Shown here: positions 1 to 6,049 of the stretch, piece by piece
Layout: each line of letters opens with the position of its first letter
How positions within the stretch are numbered: the first letter of the stretch is position 1
NCBI GenBank assembly: GCA_030612965.1
Contig: JAUWMW010000146.1
Span: forward strand, 1 to 6,422
Source of the DNA: a bacterium
GTDB taxonomy: Bacteria; Zixibacteria; MSB-5A5; GN15; FEB-12
Length of the DNA stretch: 6,422 bases
Reading direction: 5' to 3'
The notes under the pieces: model-generated
The model's database searches: none
The model's input: only the letters and a program-made list of their open reading frames with translations
Told to the model about the DNA's origin: nothing
Translations under genes and position numbers: made by a program

Positions 1-983
1 ATCCTTGACTTGAGATGTCGGAACATCGATTGCACGGTCAACAGAGTCAATGGGATCATGAACACGAAAGGTGGAAAGAGGATTCGGGTCTCACGTGCAT
101 TGGTGAGAAATAAGGTGAGGAGTACTGTCGCCGGTACCGTCAGTATAGCGCCCCACCAGAGAAGTCGAAAAGCGGATCCCGACCTACCCCCGCGAAACGC
201 CAATGGCGCCGCCAGCCACATGAAGCCGAACGAGATGAAGAGCGAGAACAGAGTATCCGAGGTTCTCAGTTGGTTCTCGAAATTGAACTGAATGAGCGAA
301 AAGCGCACCGGGTCATGATCCTGCCAGACAATGGCATAGTAAATACCGTATATCAAGAGCGGCAGAAGCGATAACAGTACCAGCCGTCGGCGCGGTATTT
401 GTTCGCAGCGTAGCCATGCCACCAACACGAAAGCCCCAAAGAACAACAAGCTTTGCTCGCGTGCAAATATGGCCAGCGTGTACCAGACAATCCCGGCGGT
501 CATTCGCGACTTAAGCAACGCCAGCAACGCCAACACCATAAACAAGTGCGGCCACAAATCGTCGCGGGTGTGCATCGGCTCGATGTGCGCGGCCAGAATC
601 GGATAGGCGCTCAGCACCAGGAACAGCCCCAGTCGCGACCAGCCGATCGAGAAACTCAATTGTCTGAGATAGTAGTAGAAGCTCAATCCTATGGCAGCAG
701 CCAATGAAAACTGGATCACAAAGAACGATGTCTTAACCTCAAGAGAGAACAGCCGACGAAGCAGCTCTATCGAGTATGCCAGAAACGGCCGGATCGAATA
801 CGGATAGGTTGCCAGTCCCCACTCGTGCGCCTCGACAAACCATTCCTCCGTAAGTTGCATATCGGACCCGCACCATTTCCAGTGCAGGAAGAACGAGAGT
901 CCCACGACGACAAAAGTGATCGAAGCGGCCACGGGGAGTTCGGACCGATCGGTGGCGATGGATTTCGAATGAGGCTGGTTCAT
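1..983 (-). CDS. Polytopic membrane protein, GT-C glycosyltransferase-like (C-terminus outside window)
   Basis: Reading the minus strand from ATG at 983 gives an unbroken frame to base 1: 327 codons plus two bases, with the 3' end beyond the window. The protein starts MNQPHSKSIATDRSELP and is strongly hydrophobic, with likely membrane segments near residues 16-33, 86-106, 116-133, 145-157, 163-191, 200-220, 245-263, 272-293 and 303-317. The first external loop is acidic (GSDMQLTEEW, residues 39-48). Later loops carry RDD (140-142), ARE (174-176) and ARETR (296-300). Multiple helices with an acidic residue after helix 1 and RE motifs between helices fit GT-C sugar transferases that use lipid-linked donors, but I cannot assign a family or substrate. 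An in-frame TGA lies upstream, with no ATG, GTG or TTG between it and 983, so this start is the only reasonable one. It lacks a Shine-Dalgarno sequence and may be leaderless. It is divergent from the protease gene. I am sure of the gene and only moderately sure of the function. Confidence 0.83.
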   Translation of the reverse strand, partial: MNQPHSKSIATDRSELPVAASITFVVVGLSFFLHWKWCGSDMQLTEEWFVEAHEWGLATYPYSIRPFLAYSIELLRRLFSLEVKTSFFVIQFSLAAAIGLSFYYYLRQLSFSIGWSRLGLFLVLSAYPILAAHIEPMHTRDDLWPHLFMVLALLALLKSRMTAGIVWYTLAIFAREQSLLFFGAFVLVAWLRCEQIPRRRLVLLSLLPLLIYGIYYAIVWQDHDPVRFSLIQFNFENQLRTSDTLFSLFISFGFMWLAAPLAFRGGRSGSAFRLLWWGAILTVPATVLLTLFLTNARETRILFPPFVFMIPLTLLTVQSMFRHLKSR

Positions 984-992
984 AGGCGTATC

Positions 993-1021
993 AAGATAGG
1001 ATTGGGCCTGCCGGTTGTCAA
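993..1021 (-). promoter_or_regulatory. Sigma70-like promoter for the minus-strand membrane protein
   Basis: On the minus strand, a perfect -35 TTGACA (1021-1016) is followed after 17 bp by TATCTT (998-993), which matches 4 of 6 of the -10 consensus. The expected transcript start near 986 is only a few bases before the ATG at 983. That agrees with the absence of a ribosome binding site and suggests a leaderless or nearly leaderless message. This is inferred from sequence only. Confidence 0.45.
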
Positions 1022-1024
1022 CCG
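1012..1024. promoter_or_regulatory. Perfect 6-1-6 palindrome over the -35, possible operator
   Basis: CGGTTG-T-CAACCG is a perfect inverted repeat with one central base, and it covers the TTGACA -35 of the divergent minus-strand gene. Its size and placement suit a small dimeric repressor. No regulator gene is in view, and a short palindrome like this can also occur by chance. Confidence 0.3.
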
Positions 1025-1150
1025 ACCATGCTGAAGGCGTGGTTCAGTAAGTGGGGTCCGGTTGAAGGTCTCGACCCACCGAAATAACCTATTGGGAGCC
1101 ACGATGTTAGTTAGCCAACACCCGGGCCTCGCAACTCGTGGAAATTCCTT

Positions 1151-1178
1151 TTGTATAATTCCGGATTTGTGCTATATT
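1151..1178 (+). promoter_or_regulatory. Promoter region of the protease gene
   Basis: Two -10-like boxes lie in a short AT-rich stretch. TATAAT at 1154-1159 is a perfect consensus hexamer but has no good -35. TGC-TATATT at 1170-1178 is an extended -10, with TTGTAT (1151-1156) as a weak -35 at 16 bp. The second would start transcripts near 1185, giving a leader of about 30 nt before the ATG at 1218. Only one of the two need be used. Confidence 0.5.
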
Positions 1179-1207
1179 TTGAGCAAAATGTACCTGCTTC
1201 TCGAACC

Positions 1208-1211
1208 GGAG
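1208..1211 (+). promoter_or_regulatory. Ribosome binding site fixing the protease start
   Basis: GGAG sits six bases before ATG 1218, inside GGAGAAAAAG. It is well placed for that ATG and for none of the upstream in-frame starts (TTG 1062, ATG 1104, ATG 1188). Translation from 1218 begins directly with a signal peptide, so the two signals agree. Confidence 0.7.
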
Positions 1212-1217
1212 AAAAAG

Positions 1218-3605
1218 ATGAAATCAGTTTTTGTTCCACTCACAATCATTGCCTCACTGACAGCGCTCCTGGGAACTGCTGCAATCGCTGACCCGCCGGC
1301 CAGCTTCGATCTGCGCGATGTCGGCGGCAATAACTACGTCACATCGGTCAAGAGTCAGATTGACGGTACTTGCTGGACGTTTGGTTCCATGTCCGCCATC
1401 GAGGGTAACTTATTGATAACCGGCAACTGGGCTACCGCCGGCGAGACGGGAGAACCCAACCTGGCCGAGTATCACCTTGATTGGTGGAACGGATTCAACC
1501 AGCACAACAATGACGATACCGATCCACCGACTGGCGGCGGTTTGACGGTTCACCAGGGTGGTGACTATCGAGTCACGACAGCCTATCTGACGCGCGGTGA
1601 GGGGGCGGTACGCGACATCGACGGTCAATCTCACACTCCGGCGCCACCGAGGTCGGACTCCATGTGGCACTACTACTATGCTCGTGATGTCGAATGGTTT
1701 GTGGCCGGGACCGATCTGAGCAACATCAACGTGATCAAAGAGACGATTATGGCTGAGGGTGTTATCTCCGTGGCCTTCTGCTATGATGGTTCCTTTATAA
1801 CCAACTACATTCACTATCAGCCGCCCAGCAGCACTCTGGATCCCAATCATGGTGTATCGGTGGTTGGCTGGGATGACAACAAAGCGACCCAGGCTCCGGA
1901 GCCGGGCGCCTGGATAGTTAAGAACAGTTGGGGAAGCGGCTGGGGTGAAGGCGGATACCTCTGGATCTCCTACTATGATAAACACTGCTGCCAACATCCC
2001 GAGATGGGCGCGGTCTCGTTCCAGAATGTAGTGCCGATGCCGTACGACTACATTTACTATCACGACTATCACGGTTGGCGCGATACTGTCACCGCCGCCA
2101 CCGAAGCCTTCAACGCCTTTACTGCGACCGATAACCATGCCCTGGAGGCCGTGAGCTTCTTCACCGCCGCCGACAATGTGACCTATACGGTGAGGATCTA
2201 TGATCGCTTCGAGAGCAACGAACTGCTGGATGAGTTGACCACCACTAGCGGACTGCTTGAGTTCACCGGATTCCACACGATTGATCTGGACTCCCCCCTG
2301 ATGTTAACGGCGGGTGATGACTTCTATATCTACGTAGAGTTATCCGCGGGCGGTCATCCCTACGACCGGACCTCCGATGTACCGGTCCTTCTCGGCGCCG
2401 ATTATCGCGTTACCGTCGAGTCGGAGTCCGATCCCGGCGAGAGTTTCTACCGTGTTGGAGGTAGCTGGCACGATCTGTACGAGGACGACAGCACCGCCAA
2501 CTTCTGTATTAAGGCTCTCTGCACTGAAGAACTGCCGCCACTCAATATCGATTTCCCGAACGGTCTGCCTGAAATGATGGCGCCGGGCGTTGAGACCACC
2601 TTCAACGTCGAGATCGAGGATGCTCTTGAATCCTATCTGCCGGGTTCGGGTATGCTGCACTACCGCTATGATGGCGGCACCTATCTGACATCAACGCTGA
2701 CCTCGCTTGGCGGCAACTTGTACGAGGCTACGCTGCCTCCGGCAACCTGTGAAGCAACGCCTGAGTTTTATGTCAGCGCTGAAGGTGACGGCAGAACTAC
2801 TGTTTTGAATCCTCCCGCAGCGCCGTCAGTGGTTTACAGTTGTGTCGTCGGGACGGTGACCACTTTGATGACTGAGGACTTTGAGAGCCCGACCGGATGG
2901 ACAGCCCAGAACCTCGGGGCCACCAGCGGTGACTGGCAGTGCGGCGTGCCTGTCGACGACCCGGGTTGGGACTATGACCCGGCCACTGACGGCGATGGCA
3001 GCGGTCAGTGTTATCTCACCGAGAATCAGATCGGTAACACTGACATAGATGACGGCGCCGTGCGTTTGATCTCGCCGGTGTTCGACATGGCCGATGGCGG
3101 CAACATTGCGTATGAGTATTACCTCTACCTGACCAACAGTAGCGGCGCTGATATGCTCCTGGTCGAGATGAGCAACGATGGCGGTGTCTCCAATTGGATC
3201 GAGATTGCTCGCCACGATGTCAACGGCGGGCTATACTGGCATCACCACGAAATCACCGAGGATGAGTTCGTCACACTGGGTGTCGCTTTCACCTCCACGA
3301 TGCAGCTACGCTTCACGGCTAATGATGGCGGTACCCAGAGTATAGTTGAGGCCGGAGTAGATGGGTTAACGATTACGAAGTTCAGTTGCGACGATCCCTG
3401 GCTGTGCGCCGATGTCGATGGTGACGGCGAGGGACCGAACATTGCCGATTTGGTTCATCTGGTCGACTATATGTTCAACAGCGGACCCGAGCCGCCGCAT
3501 CCGCCGTCGGTTGATTTTGATTTCGATCTGGAAATCACGATCTCCGATTTGGTATTCCTGGTGGACTACATGTTCAACGACGGCCCCGAGCCGGTCTGCC
3601 AGTGA
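1218..3605 (+). CDS. Secreted papain-family (C1A) cysteine protease with lectin-like, MAM-like and dockerin-like domains
   Basis: A 795-residue exported protease. Residues 1-24 (MKSVFVPLTIIASLTALLGT then AAIA) form a signal peptide, probably cut before DPP. The papain-like domain covers about 28-272: oxyanion Gln47 (VKSQ), catalytic Cys52 (GTCWTFG), His211 (NHGVSVVGW) and Asn236 (KNSWGSGWGEGGY), so all key residues are present. No inhibitory I29-type propeptide exists; the mature chain enters the fold almost at once (FDLRD, 30-34). Residues 274-434 resemble the lectin-like domain that often follows bacterial and archaeal C1A proteases. Residues 440-543 look like an Ig-like linker. Residues 550-721 resemble a MAM or jelly-roll adhesion domain (EDFESPTGW, then GVDGLTITKF). 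Residues 731-795 hold two dockerin-like calcium loops (DVDGDGEGPNIADLV and DFDFDLEITISDLV), each followed by a VDYMFN helix, flanked by Cys730 and Cys794. The likely role is extracellular protein degradation at the cell surface or on particles. Starting at TTG 1062 would place the promoter inside the gene, so I reject it. The substrate is unknown. Confidence 0.93.
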   Translation: MKSVFVPLTIIASLTALLGTAAIADPPASFDLRDVGGNNYVTSVKSQIDGTCWTFGSMSAIEGNLLITGNWATAGETGEPNLAEYHLDWWNGFNQHNNDDTDPPTGGGLTVHQGGDYRVTTAYLTRGEGAVRDIDGQSHTPAPPRSDSMWHYYYARDVEWFVAGTDLSNINVIKETIMAEGVISVAFCYDGSFITNYIHYQPPSSTLDPNHGVSVVGWDDNKATQAPEPGAWIVKNSWGSGWGEGGYLWISYYDKHCCQHPEMGAVSFQNVVPMPYDYIYYHDYHGWRDTVTAATEAFNAFTATDNHALEAVSFFTAADNVTYTVRIYDRFESNELLDELTTTSGLLEFTGFHTIDLDSPLMLTAGDDFYIYVELSAGGHPYDRTSDVPVLLGADYRVTVESESDPGESFYRVGGSWHDLYEDDSTANFCIKALCTEELPPLNIDFPNGLPEMMAPGVETTFNVEIEDALESYLPGSGMLHYRYDGGTYLTSTLTSLGGNLYEATLPPATCEATPEFYVSAEGDGRTTVLNPPAAPSVVYSCVVGTVTTLMTEDFESPTGWTAQNLGATSGDWQCGVPVDDPGWDYDPATDGDGSGQCYLTENQIGNTDIDDGAVRLISPVFDMADGGNIAYEYYLYLTNSSGADMLLVEMSNDGGVSNWIEIARHDVNGGLYWHHHEITEDEFVTLGVAFTSTMQLRFTANDGGTQSIVEAGVDGLTITKFSCDDPWLCADVDGDGEGPNIADLVHLVDYMFNSGPEPPHPPSVDFDFDLEITISDLVFLVDYMFNDGPEPVCQ
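3411..3602 (+). other. Region encoding the dockerin-like C-terminal pair of the protease
   Basis: Encodes residues 732-795. Repeat 1 is DVDGDGEGPNIADLVHLVDYMFN, with acidic residues at loop positions 1, 3 and 5 and one extra residue before the final Asp. Repeat 2 is VDFDFDLEITISDLVFLVDYMFN, with regular 1-3-5-9-12 spacing (D, D, D, T, D). The tail GPEPVCQ ends one residue after a Cys. Type I dockerins bind cohesins through such paired calcium loops. Here no cohesin gene is visible, so a partner is inferred only by analogy. Confidence 0.75.
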
Positions 3606-3642
3606 TTTGAACATGTGGGCGGCAGACGTCCTCGTCTGCCCC
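3559..3642 (+). repeat. 84-nt near-identical 3' end, copy 1
   Basis: Matches 5872-5955 over the same 84-nt length with only four differences (at 3581, 3586, 3596 and 3601). It begins in the codons for LVDYMFN of the second dockerin-like repeat, crosses the stop codon (TGA 3603-3605) and ends after a GC-rich hairpin. All four differences fall in the coding part; the 40 nt from the stop onward (3603-3642) are identical. Confidence 0.95.
3616..3642 (+). terminator. GC-rich hairpin after the protease stop, possible terminator
   Basis: The 8-bp perfect stem GGCAGACG/CGTCTGCC with a TCCT loop begins 15 nt after the stop codon. A run of T, as in a classical intrinsic terminator, is absent (it is followed by CCTTGG). 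It may instead act as a 3'-end stabiliser, or simply be a dispersed palindromic repeat. An identical hairpin follows the second gene. Confidence 0.35.
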
Positions 3643-3773
3643 TTGGTGCGCTAAAAGAGCGCCGGCCAGAGACGGCTGACACCACCAGGATCGGCGCGCG
3701 TAGCGCAAAAGACACGGCTTGACCGTGTTACCTGTGCGGTCAGGCGTCTCTGCCTGGCGGCTCCATTATAAGT

Positions 3774-3801
3774 GGGCGCAGACCGGGGAGTCTGCCGCCC
3801 A
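3774..3801. repeat. Strong hairpin just upstream of the propeller gene
   Basis: GGGC-GCAGAC (3774-3783) pairs with GTCTGC-C-GCCC (3790-3800) with one bulged C and a 6-nt loop, and T3773-A3801 extends it. It lies about 20 nt before ATG 3822 and 8 nt before the ribosome binding site. It is the inverted partner of the hairpin behind the protease gene. It could influence translation of the propeller gene if transcribed. Confidence 0.6.
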
Positions 3802-3808
3802 TAGTAAC

Positions 3809-3813
3809 AGGGA
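3809..3813 (+). promoter_or_regulatory. Ribosome binding site of the propeller gene
   Basis: AGGGA ends eight bases before ATG 3822, acceptable spacing for a Shine-Dalgarno sequence. It supports the start that gives a clean signal peptide. I found no convincing promoter in the hairpin-rich gap upstream; TATAAG at 3767-3772 has no -35 partner. Confidence 0.55.
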
Positions 3814-3821
3814 CACCGATA

Positions 3822-5918
3822 ATGTACTTGAAATCACTTCTCATTATCTTCGTCGTTGGTGTGTGTTCTGTCGCACAAGGGGTCGATATTTCTGACAGAA
3901 ACAGGGAAACTGAGATTACCCTGCGTGAAGTCGGCAGTGAGTTGTGGGCCAGTATGACGGGCGTGGTGGTTGAGGGGGAGTTAGCTTACTGCAACATGCG
4001 ATACGGACTGCTGATTCTTGATATCAAGTCGGTAGTTGACGGCGCTCGGTCAACGGTTCCTTCCCCCACGTATGTGTCTAAGGCACGACTTCCGGGTCCT
4101 ACTTTCGACGCTGCTGTCTCCGGCGGTTATGCCTACATAGGTAACGGCGAGGAGGGGATACTAATAGTCAATGTATCTGAGCCGACAGCCCCCTTCCTGG
4201 AGTCGAGTTTCCAGACTCCGGGCTACGCCCGCACACCCGTGATAGCAAACGGCCTTGCCTACGTTGCAGTAGGTGACAGCGGTCTGTTGATACTGGACAT
4301 AACACATCCAGCCCAACCTGAGATTATAGGCGGCTTCTGTTGTGGTGTTTATGACTTGGCGGTACAGGGAGACTACGCATATGCGCTGAGTTACGGTTAC
4401 CAACTGCTGATCCTGAACGTAGCGGATCCTGACAGCATCTTCGTAGAGAGCAGCTACCAGGTAGCCGACTCTACGCAGGAAGTGACTGATATGACATTTG
4501 CAGACGGACGAGTGTACTTCTCTGTCATTCCCGACGGCCTGGAAATCATTGATGTGTCTGATCCTGCGGAACCATTTTGGGTCACCGCCTATAATCCCGG
4601 CTACTACTTCTCAGAGTTGGCGGTCGTGGGGGACTTTGTGTTTATGGACTTCTTTGAGCCGACTTACGGTCTGGCTGTCATAAACATCGCTGATCCGGAG
4701 GCGCCATATCTGGAGGGCATCCATTACACCCAGGGTACGCCCAGAGGTCTGCAGGTGGCAGCAGGCCATGTGTTTCTGGCTGATTCGGAATACGGCCTGG
4801 ACGTGGTCGACGTGAGTATGCCGTCTCAGCCCACGCTGGCCGGCAGATACGATGCCCCGAACTGCGTAAGGGATGTCGCCATAACCGACAACTATCTCTG
4901 CGCCGTCGACACATACAGGGGATTGTACGTCGTTGATGTTTCCGAACCAGGGCAGCCTCGATGGATCGGTACCTGCAGCACGCCGGGTGATGCCTGGGGT
5001 CTGACGGCGGCGGGGAGTTATGCCTTCGTAGCCGACGGATACGCTGGTCTCCAGATCATTGACATCGCCAACCCCTCTGATCCGATACTGGTGGGCAGCT
5101 ACGATACTCCCGGACGTGCTCGCAGTGTCGCCGTTAGAGGCGACTATGCCTACGTGGCCGATGGTAGCGCCGGGCTTCAGATAGTCAACATCGCTGACCC
5201 CTGTTCACCGGCGCCGGCCGGGAGCTATGATACTCCCGGACGGTCCTGGGATGTAGCTGTTTCCGAGGGTGGGGATTATGCCTTCGTGGCCGATTGGAAT
5301 GCCGGTCTACGGATCGTCAACGTCAGCGATCCGGAGAATCCATACCCGGTCGGATCATTTGATGATTGGCCCGGTGAGACCTTTGGAGTCGCGGTGGCCG
5401 GCAACTACTGTTTCATAGCCAACTGTACGAGAGCCTTAGGCATCCTGGATATCAGCGATGTCTCGTCTCCGTGGCTTGCAGGCAGTGCTGATCCCGGCGG
5501 TTTTACCAGAGGAGTAGCCCTGGCTGATGAGTACGCCTATCTCGCCGGCAGCTTTTATCGCGGGATCGATGTAATAAATGTCGCCGACGTCTCTAACCCT
5601 TACCCGGCCGGCAGCCATTATCTCTGGGGCGATACCTGGGACATGGTTGTGGCGGGCGGTTATGTTTACGTTTCGGACTACTATGGTGTGATCGTCCTAT
5701 CGATTGCCAACACCTGCGGCGACATCAACGGTGACGGCGATCCGGTGATTGGCATCGATGATCTTGTGTACCTGGTTGACTACATGTTTACGGGAGGTTC
5801 GGAGCCACCGAATATGTGGGCAGCTAATGTCGATGGACAGGGCGAACTCGACATTTCTGATTTAGTCTATTTGGTGGACTACATGTTCAACGAGGGCCAC
5901 GAGCCGGTGTGCCCGTGA
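3822..5918 (+). CDS. Secreted LVIVD-repeat beta-propeller protein with dockerin-like C-terminus
   Basis: A 698-residue exported protein. Residues 1-18 (MYLKSLLIIFVVGVCSVA) form a signal peptide, probably cut after SVA; the Cys at 15 lacks a proper lipobox (VGVC). Residues 48-630 contain 14 repeats of about 42 residues built on the pattern G-D-YAYVAD-x(4)-GLQIIDIADPS-x-P-x(2)-VGSYDTPG. This is the LVIVD family (PF08309), a predicted beta-propeller repeat found in many extracellular proteins of unknown function. Core positions (the G of GLxIxD or its equivalent) fall at 62, 112, 154, 193, 239, 283, 325, 367, 409, 451, 495, 538, 581 and 622. Residues 632-698 hold two dockerin-like loops (DINGDGDPVIGIDD and NVDGQGELDISD), each with a VDYMF helix, flanked by Cys632 and Cys697. 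No catalytic motif is visible, so a binding or scaffold role outside the cell is the likely inference. It follows the protease on the same strand after 216 bp, and cotranscription is uncertain because of the hairpins between them. Confidence 0.93.
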   Translation: MYLKSLLIIFVVGVCSVAQGVDISDRNRETEITLREVGSELWASMTGVVVEGELAYCNMRYGLLILDIKSVVDGARSTVPSPTYVSKARLPGPTFDAAVSGGYAYIGNGEEGILIVNVSEPTAPFLESSFQTPGYARTPVIANGLAYVAVGDSGLLILDITHPAQPEIIGGFCCGVYDLAVQGDYAYALSYGYQLLILNVADPDSIFVESSYQVADSTQEVTDMTFADGRVYFSVIPDGLEIIDVSDPAEPFWVTAYNPGYYFSELAVVGDFVFMDFFEPTYGLAVINIADPEAPYLEGIHYTQGTPRGLQVAAGHVFLADSEYGLDVVDVSMPSQPTLAGRYDAPNCVRDVAITDNYLCAVDTYRGLYVVDVSEPGQPRWIGTCSTPGDAWGLTAAGSYAFVADGYAGLQIIDIANPSDPILVGSYDTPGRARSVAVRGDYAYVADGSAGLQIVNIADPCSPAPAGSYDTPGRSWDVAVSEGGDYAFVADWNAGLRIVNVSDPENPYPVGSFDDWPGETFGVAVAGNYCFIANCTRALGILDISDVSSPWLAGSADPGGFTRGVALADEYAYLAGSFYRGIDVINVADVSNPYPAGSHYLWGDTWDMVVAGGYVYVSDYYGVIVLSIANTCGDINGDGDPVIGIDDLVYLVDYMFTGGSEPPNMWAANVDGQGELDISDLVYLVDYMFNEGHEPVCP
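3963..5711 (+). repeat. Fourteen LVIVD propeller units
   Basis: Encodes residues 48-630. Successive cores read GLLILDI, GILIVNV, GLLILDI, QLLILNV, GLEIIDV, GLAVINI, GLDVVDV, GLYVVDV, GLQIIDI, GLQIVNI, GLRIVNV, ALGILDI, GIDVINV and GVIVLSI. Spacing is 39-50 residues and exactly 42 from unit 6 to unit 10. Outer units are more divergent than the middle ones. Fourteen units would fit two seven-bladed propellers. Confidence 0.85.
5103..5242 (+). repeat. 126-nt-period duplication inside the propeller gene
   Basis: GATACTCCCGGACG occurs at 5103-5116 and again at 5229-5242, exactly 126 nt (42 codons) apart. Flanking codons give GSYDTPGRA and GSYDTPGRS, and the neighbouring blade cores are GLQIIDI and GLQIVNI. 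These blades (9 and 10) are the most alike in the protein, pointing to their relatively recent origin by unit duplication. Confidence 0.65.
5715..5915 (+). other. Region encoding the dockerin-like C-terminal pair of the propeller protein
   Basis: Encodes residues 632-698, from CGDINGDG to EPVCP. Loop 1 (DINGDGDPVIGIDD) has a two-residue insertion relative to the standard 12-residue calcium loop. Loop 2 (NVDGQGELDISD) has regular spacing but Asn at position 1 and Gln at position 5, so calcium binding there may be weaker. The bounding Cys residues are 65 apart, against 64 in the protease. Confidence 0.75.
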
Positions 5919-5955
5919 TTTGAACATGTGGGCGGCAGACGTCCTCGTCTGCCCC
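5872..5955 (+). repeat. 84-nt near-identical 3' end, copy 2
   Basis: Second copy of the 84-nt segment at 3559-3642, with 80 identical positions. It covers the last LVDYMFN codons, the TGA stop (5916-5918) and the GGCAGACG/CGTCTGCC hairpin (5934-5953). Identity ends abruptly after CCCC at 5955. Confidence 0.95.
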
Positions 5956-5969
5956 ACAAGTGCATGTTC
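5922..5969 (+). repeat. Extended hairpin after the propeller gene
   Basis: The GGCAGACG/CGTCTGCC hairpin gains outer arms here: GTGG (5928-5931) with CCAC (5953-5956) and GAACATG (5922-5928) with CATGTTC (5963-5969). The arms share base 5928, so the two outer helices would compete for it. No T tract follows. It may act as a 3' end or terminator-like structure for the propeller transcript. Confidence 0.5.
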
Positions 5970-6013
5970 CGGTGGTTCCTTCGACATCCGGAGGAGGTCG
6001 TGAGAACCGCCGG
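5969..6013. repeat. 45-nt two-tier hairpin A
   Basis: CCGGTGGTTC (5969-5978) pairs with GAACCGCCGG (6004-6013): ten pairs, one of them a T-G wobble, enclosing 25 nt. Inside, CGAC (5982-5985) pairs with GTCG (5997-6000). A competing short palindrome GAACCG-C-CGGTTC lies at 6004-6016. Confidence 0.55.
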
Positions 6014-6049
6014 TTCCTTAAGCGTACTCTCCGCAACCGTTTGGAAAGA

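Larger units (their letters stand above)
3616..3801. repeat. Intergenic palindrome cluster bounded by 12-bp inverted repeats
   Basis: TGGGCGGCAGAC (3616-3627) is perfectly inverted as GTCTGCCGCCCA (3790-3801). Between them are further hairpins: GGCAGACG/CGTCTGCC (3621-3640, loop TCCT), GCGCT/AGCGC (3648-3662), ACACGG/CCGTGT (3712-3728, loop CTTGA), GTCAGGC/GCCTGGC with one wobble (3739-3758) and GCAGAC/GTCTGC (3778-3795). This mosaic of alternating palindromes recalls BIME or MITE-like non-coding elements. No target-site duplication or coding sequence is evident. It fills nearly all the 216-bp gap between the two secreted-protein genes. Confidence 0.7.

Noticed and set aside
10..1034. Three short plus-strand open frames at 10-291, 453-707 and 825-1034
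   Set aside because: They are antisense to the continuous 327-codon membrane-protein frame, and their peptides are low-complexity and rich in Arg and Gln.
1062..1217. N-terminal extension of the protease from TTG 1062, ATG 1104 or ATG 1188
   Set aside because: These starts lie in or before the promoter-like boxes, lack a ribosome binding site, and would bury the signal peptide. ATG 1218 has GGAG at good spacing and begins the signal peptide.
1410..2276. Long minus-strand open frame (288 codons) inside the protease gene
   Set aside because: It lies antisense to the clearly conserved catalytic and lectin-like domains, has no recognisable domain or start signal, and is explained by the codon bias of the sense gene.
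3606..3821. tRNA, CRISPR array or riboswitch in the hairpin-rich gap
   Set aside because: There is no T-loop GTTCGANTC motif or cloverleaf, no regularly spaced direct repeats, and no recognisable riboswitch core; the hairpins are simple palindromes.
3822..3868. Lipoprotein signal at Cys15 of the propeller protein
   Set aside because: The residues before the Cys are VGV. Position -1 should be Gly, Ala or Ser, so a type I signal peptide cut after SVA is more likely.
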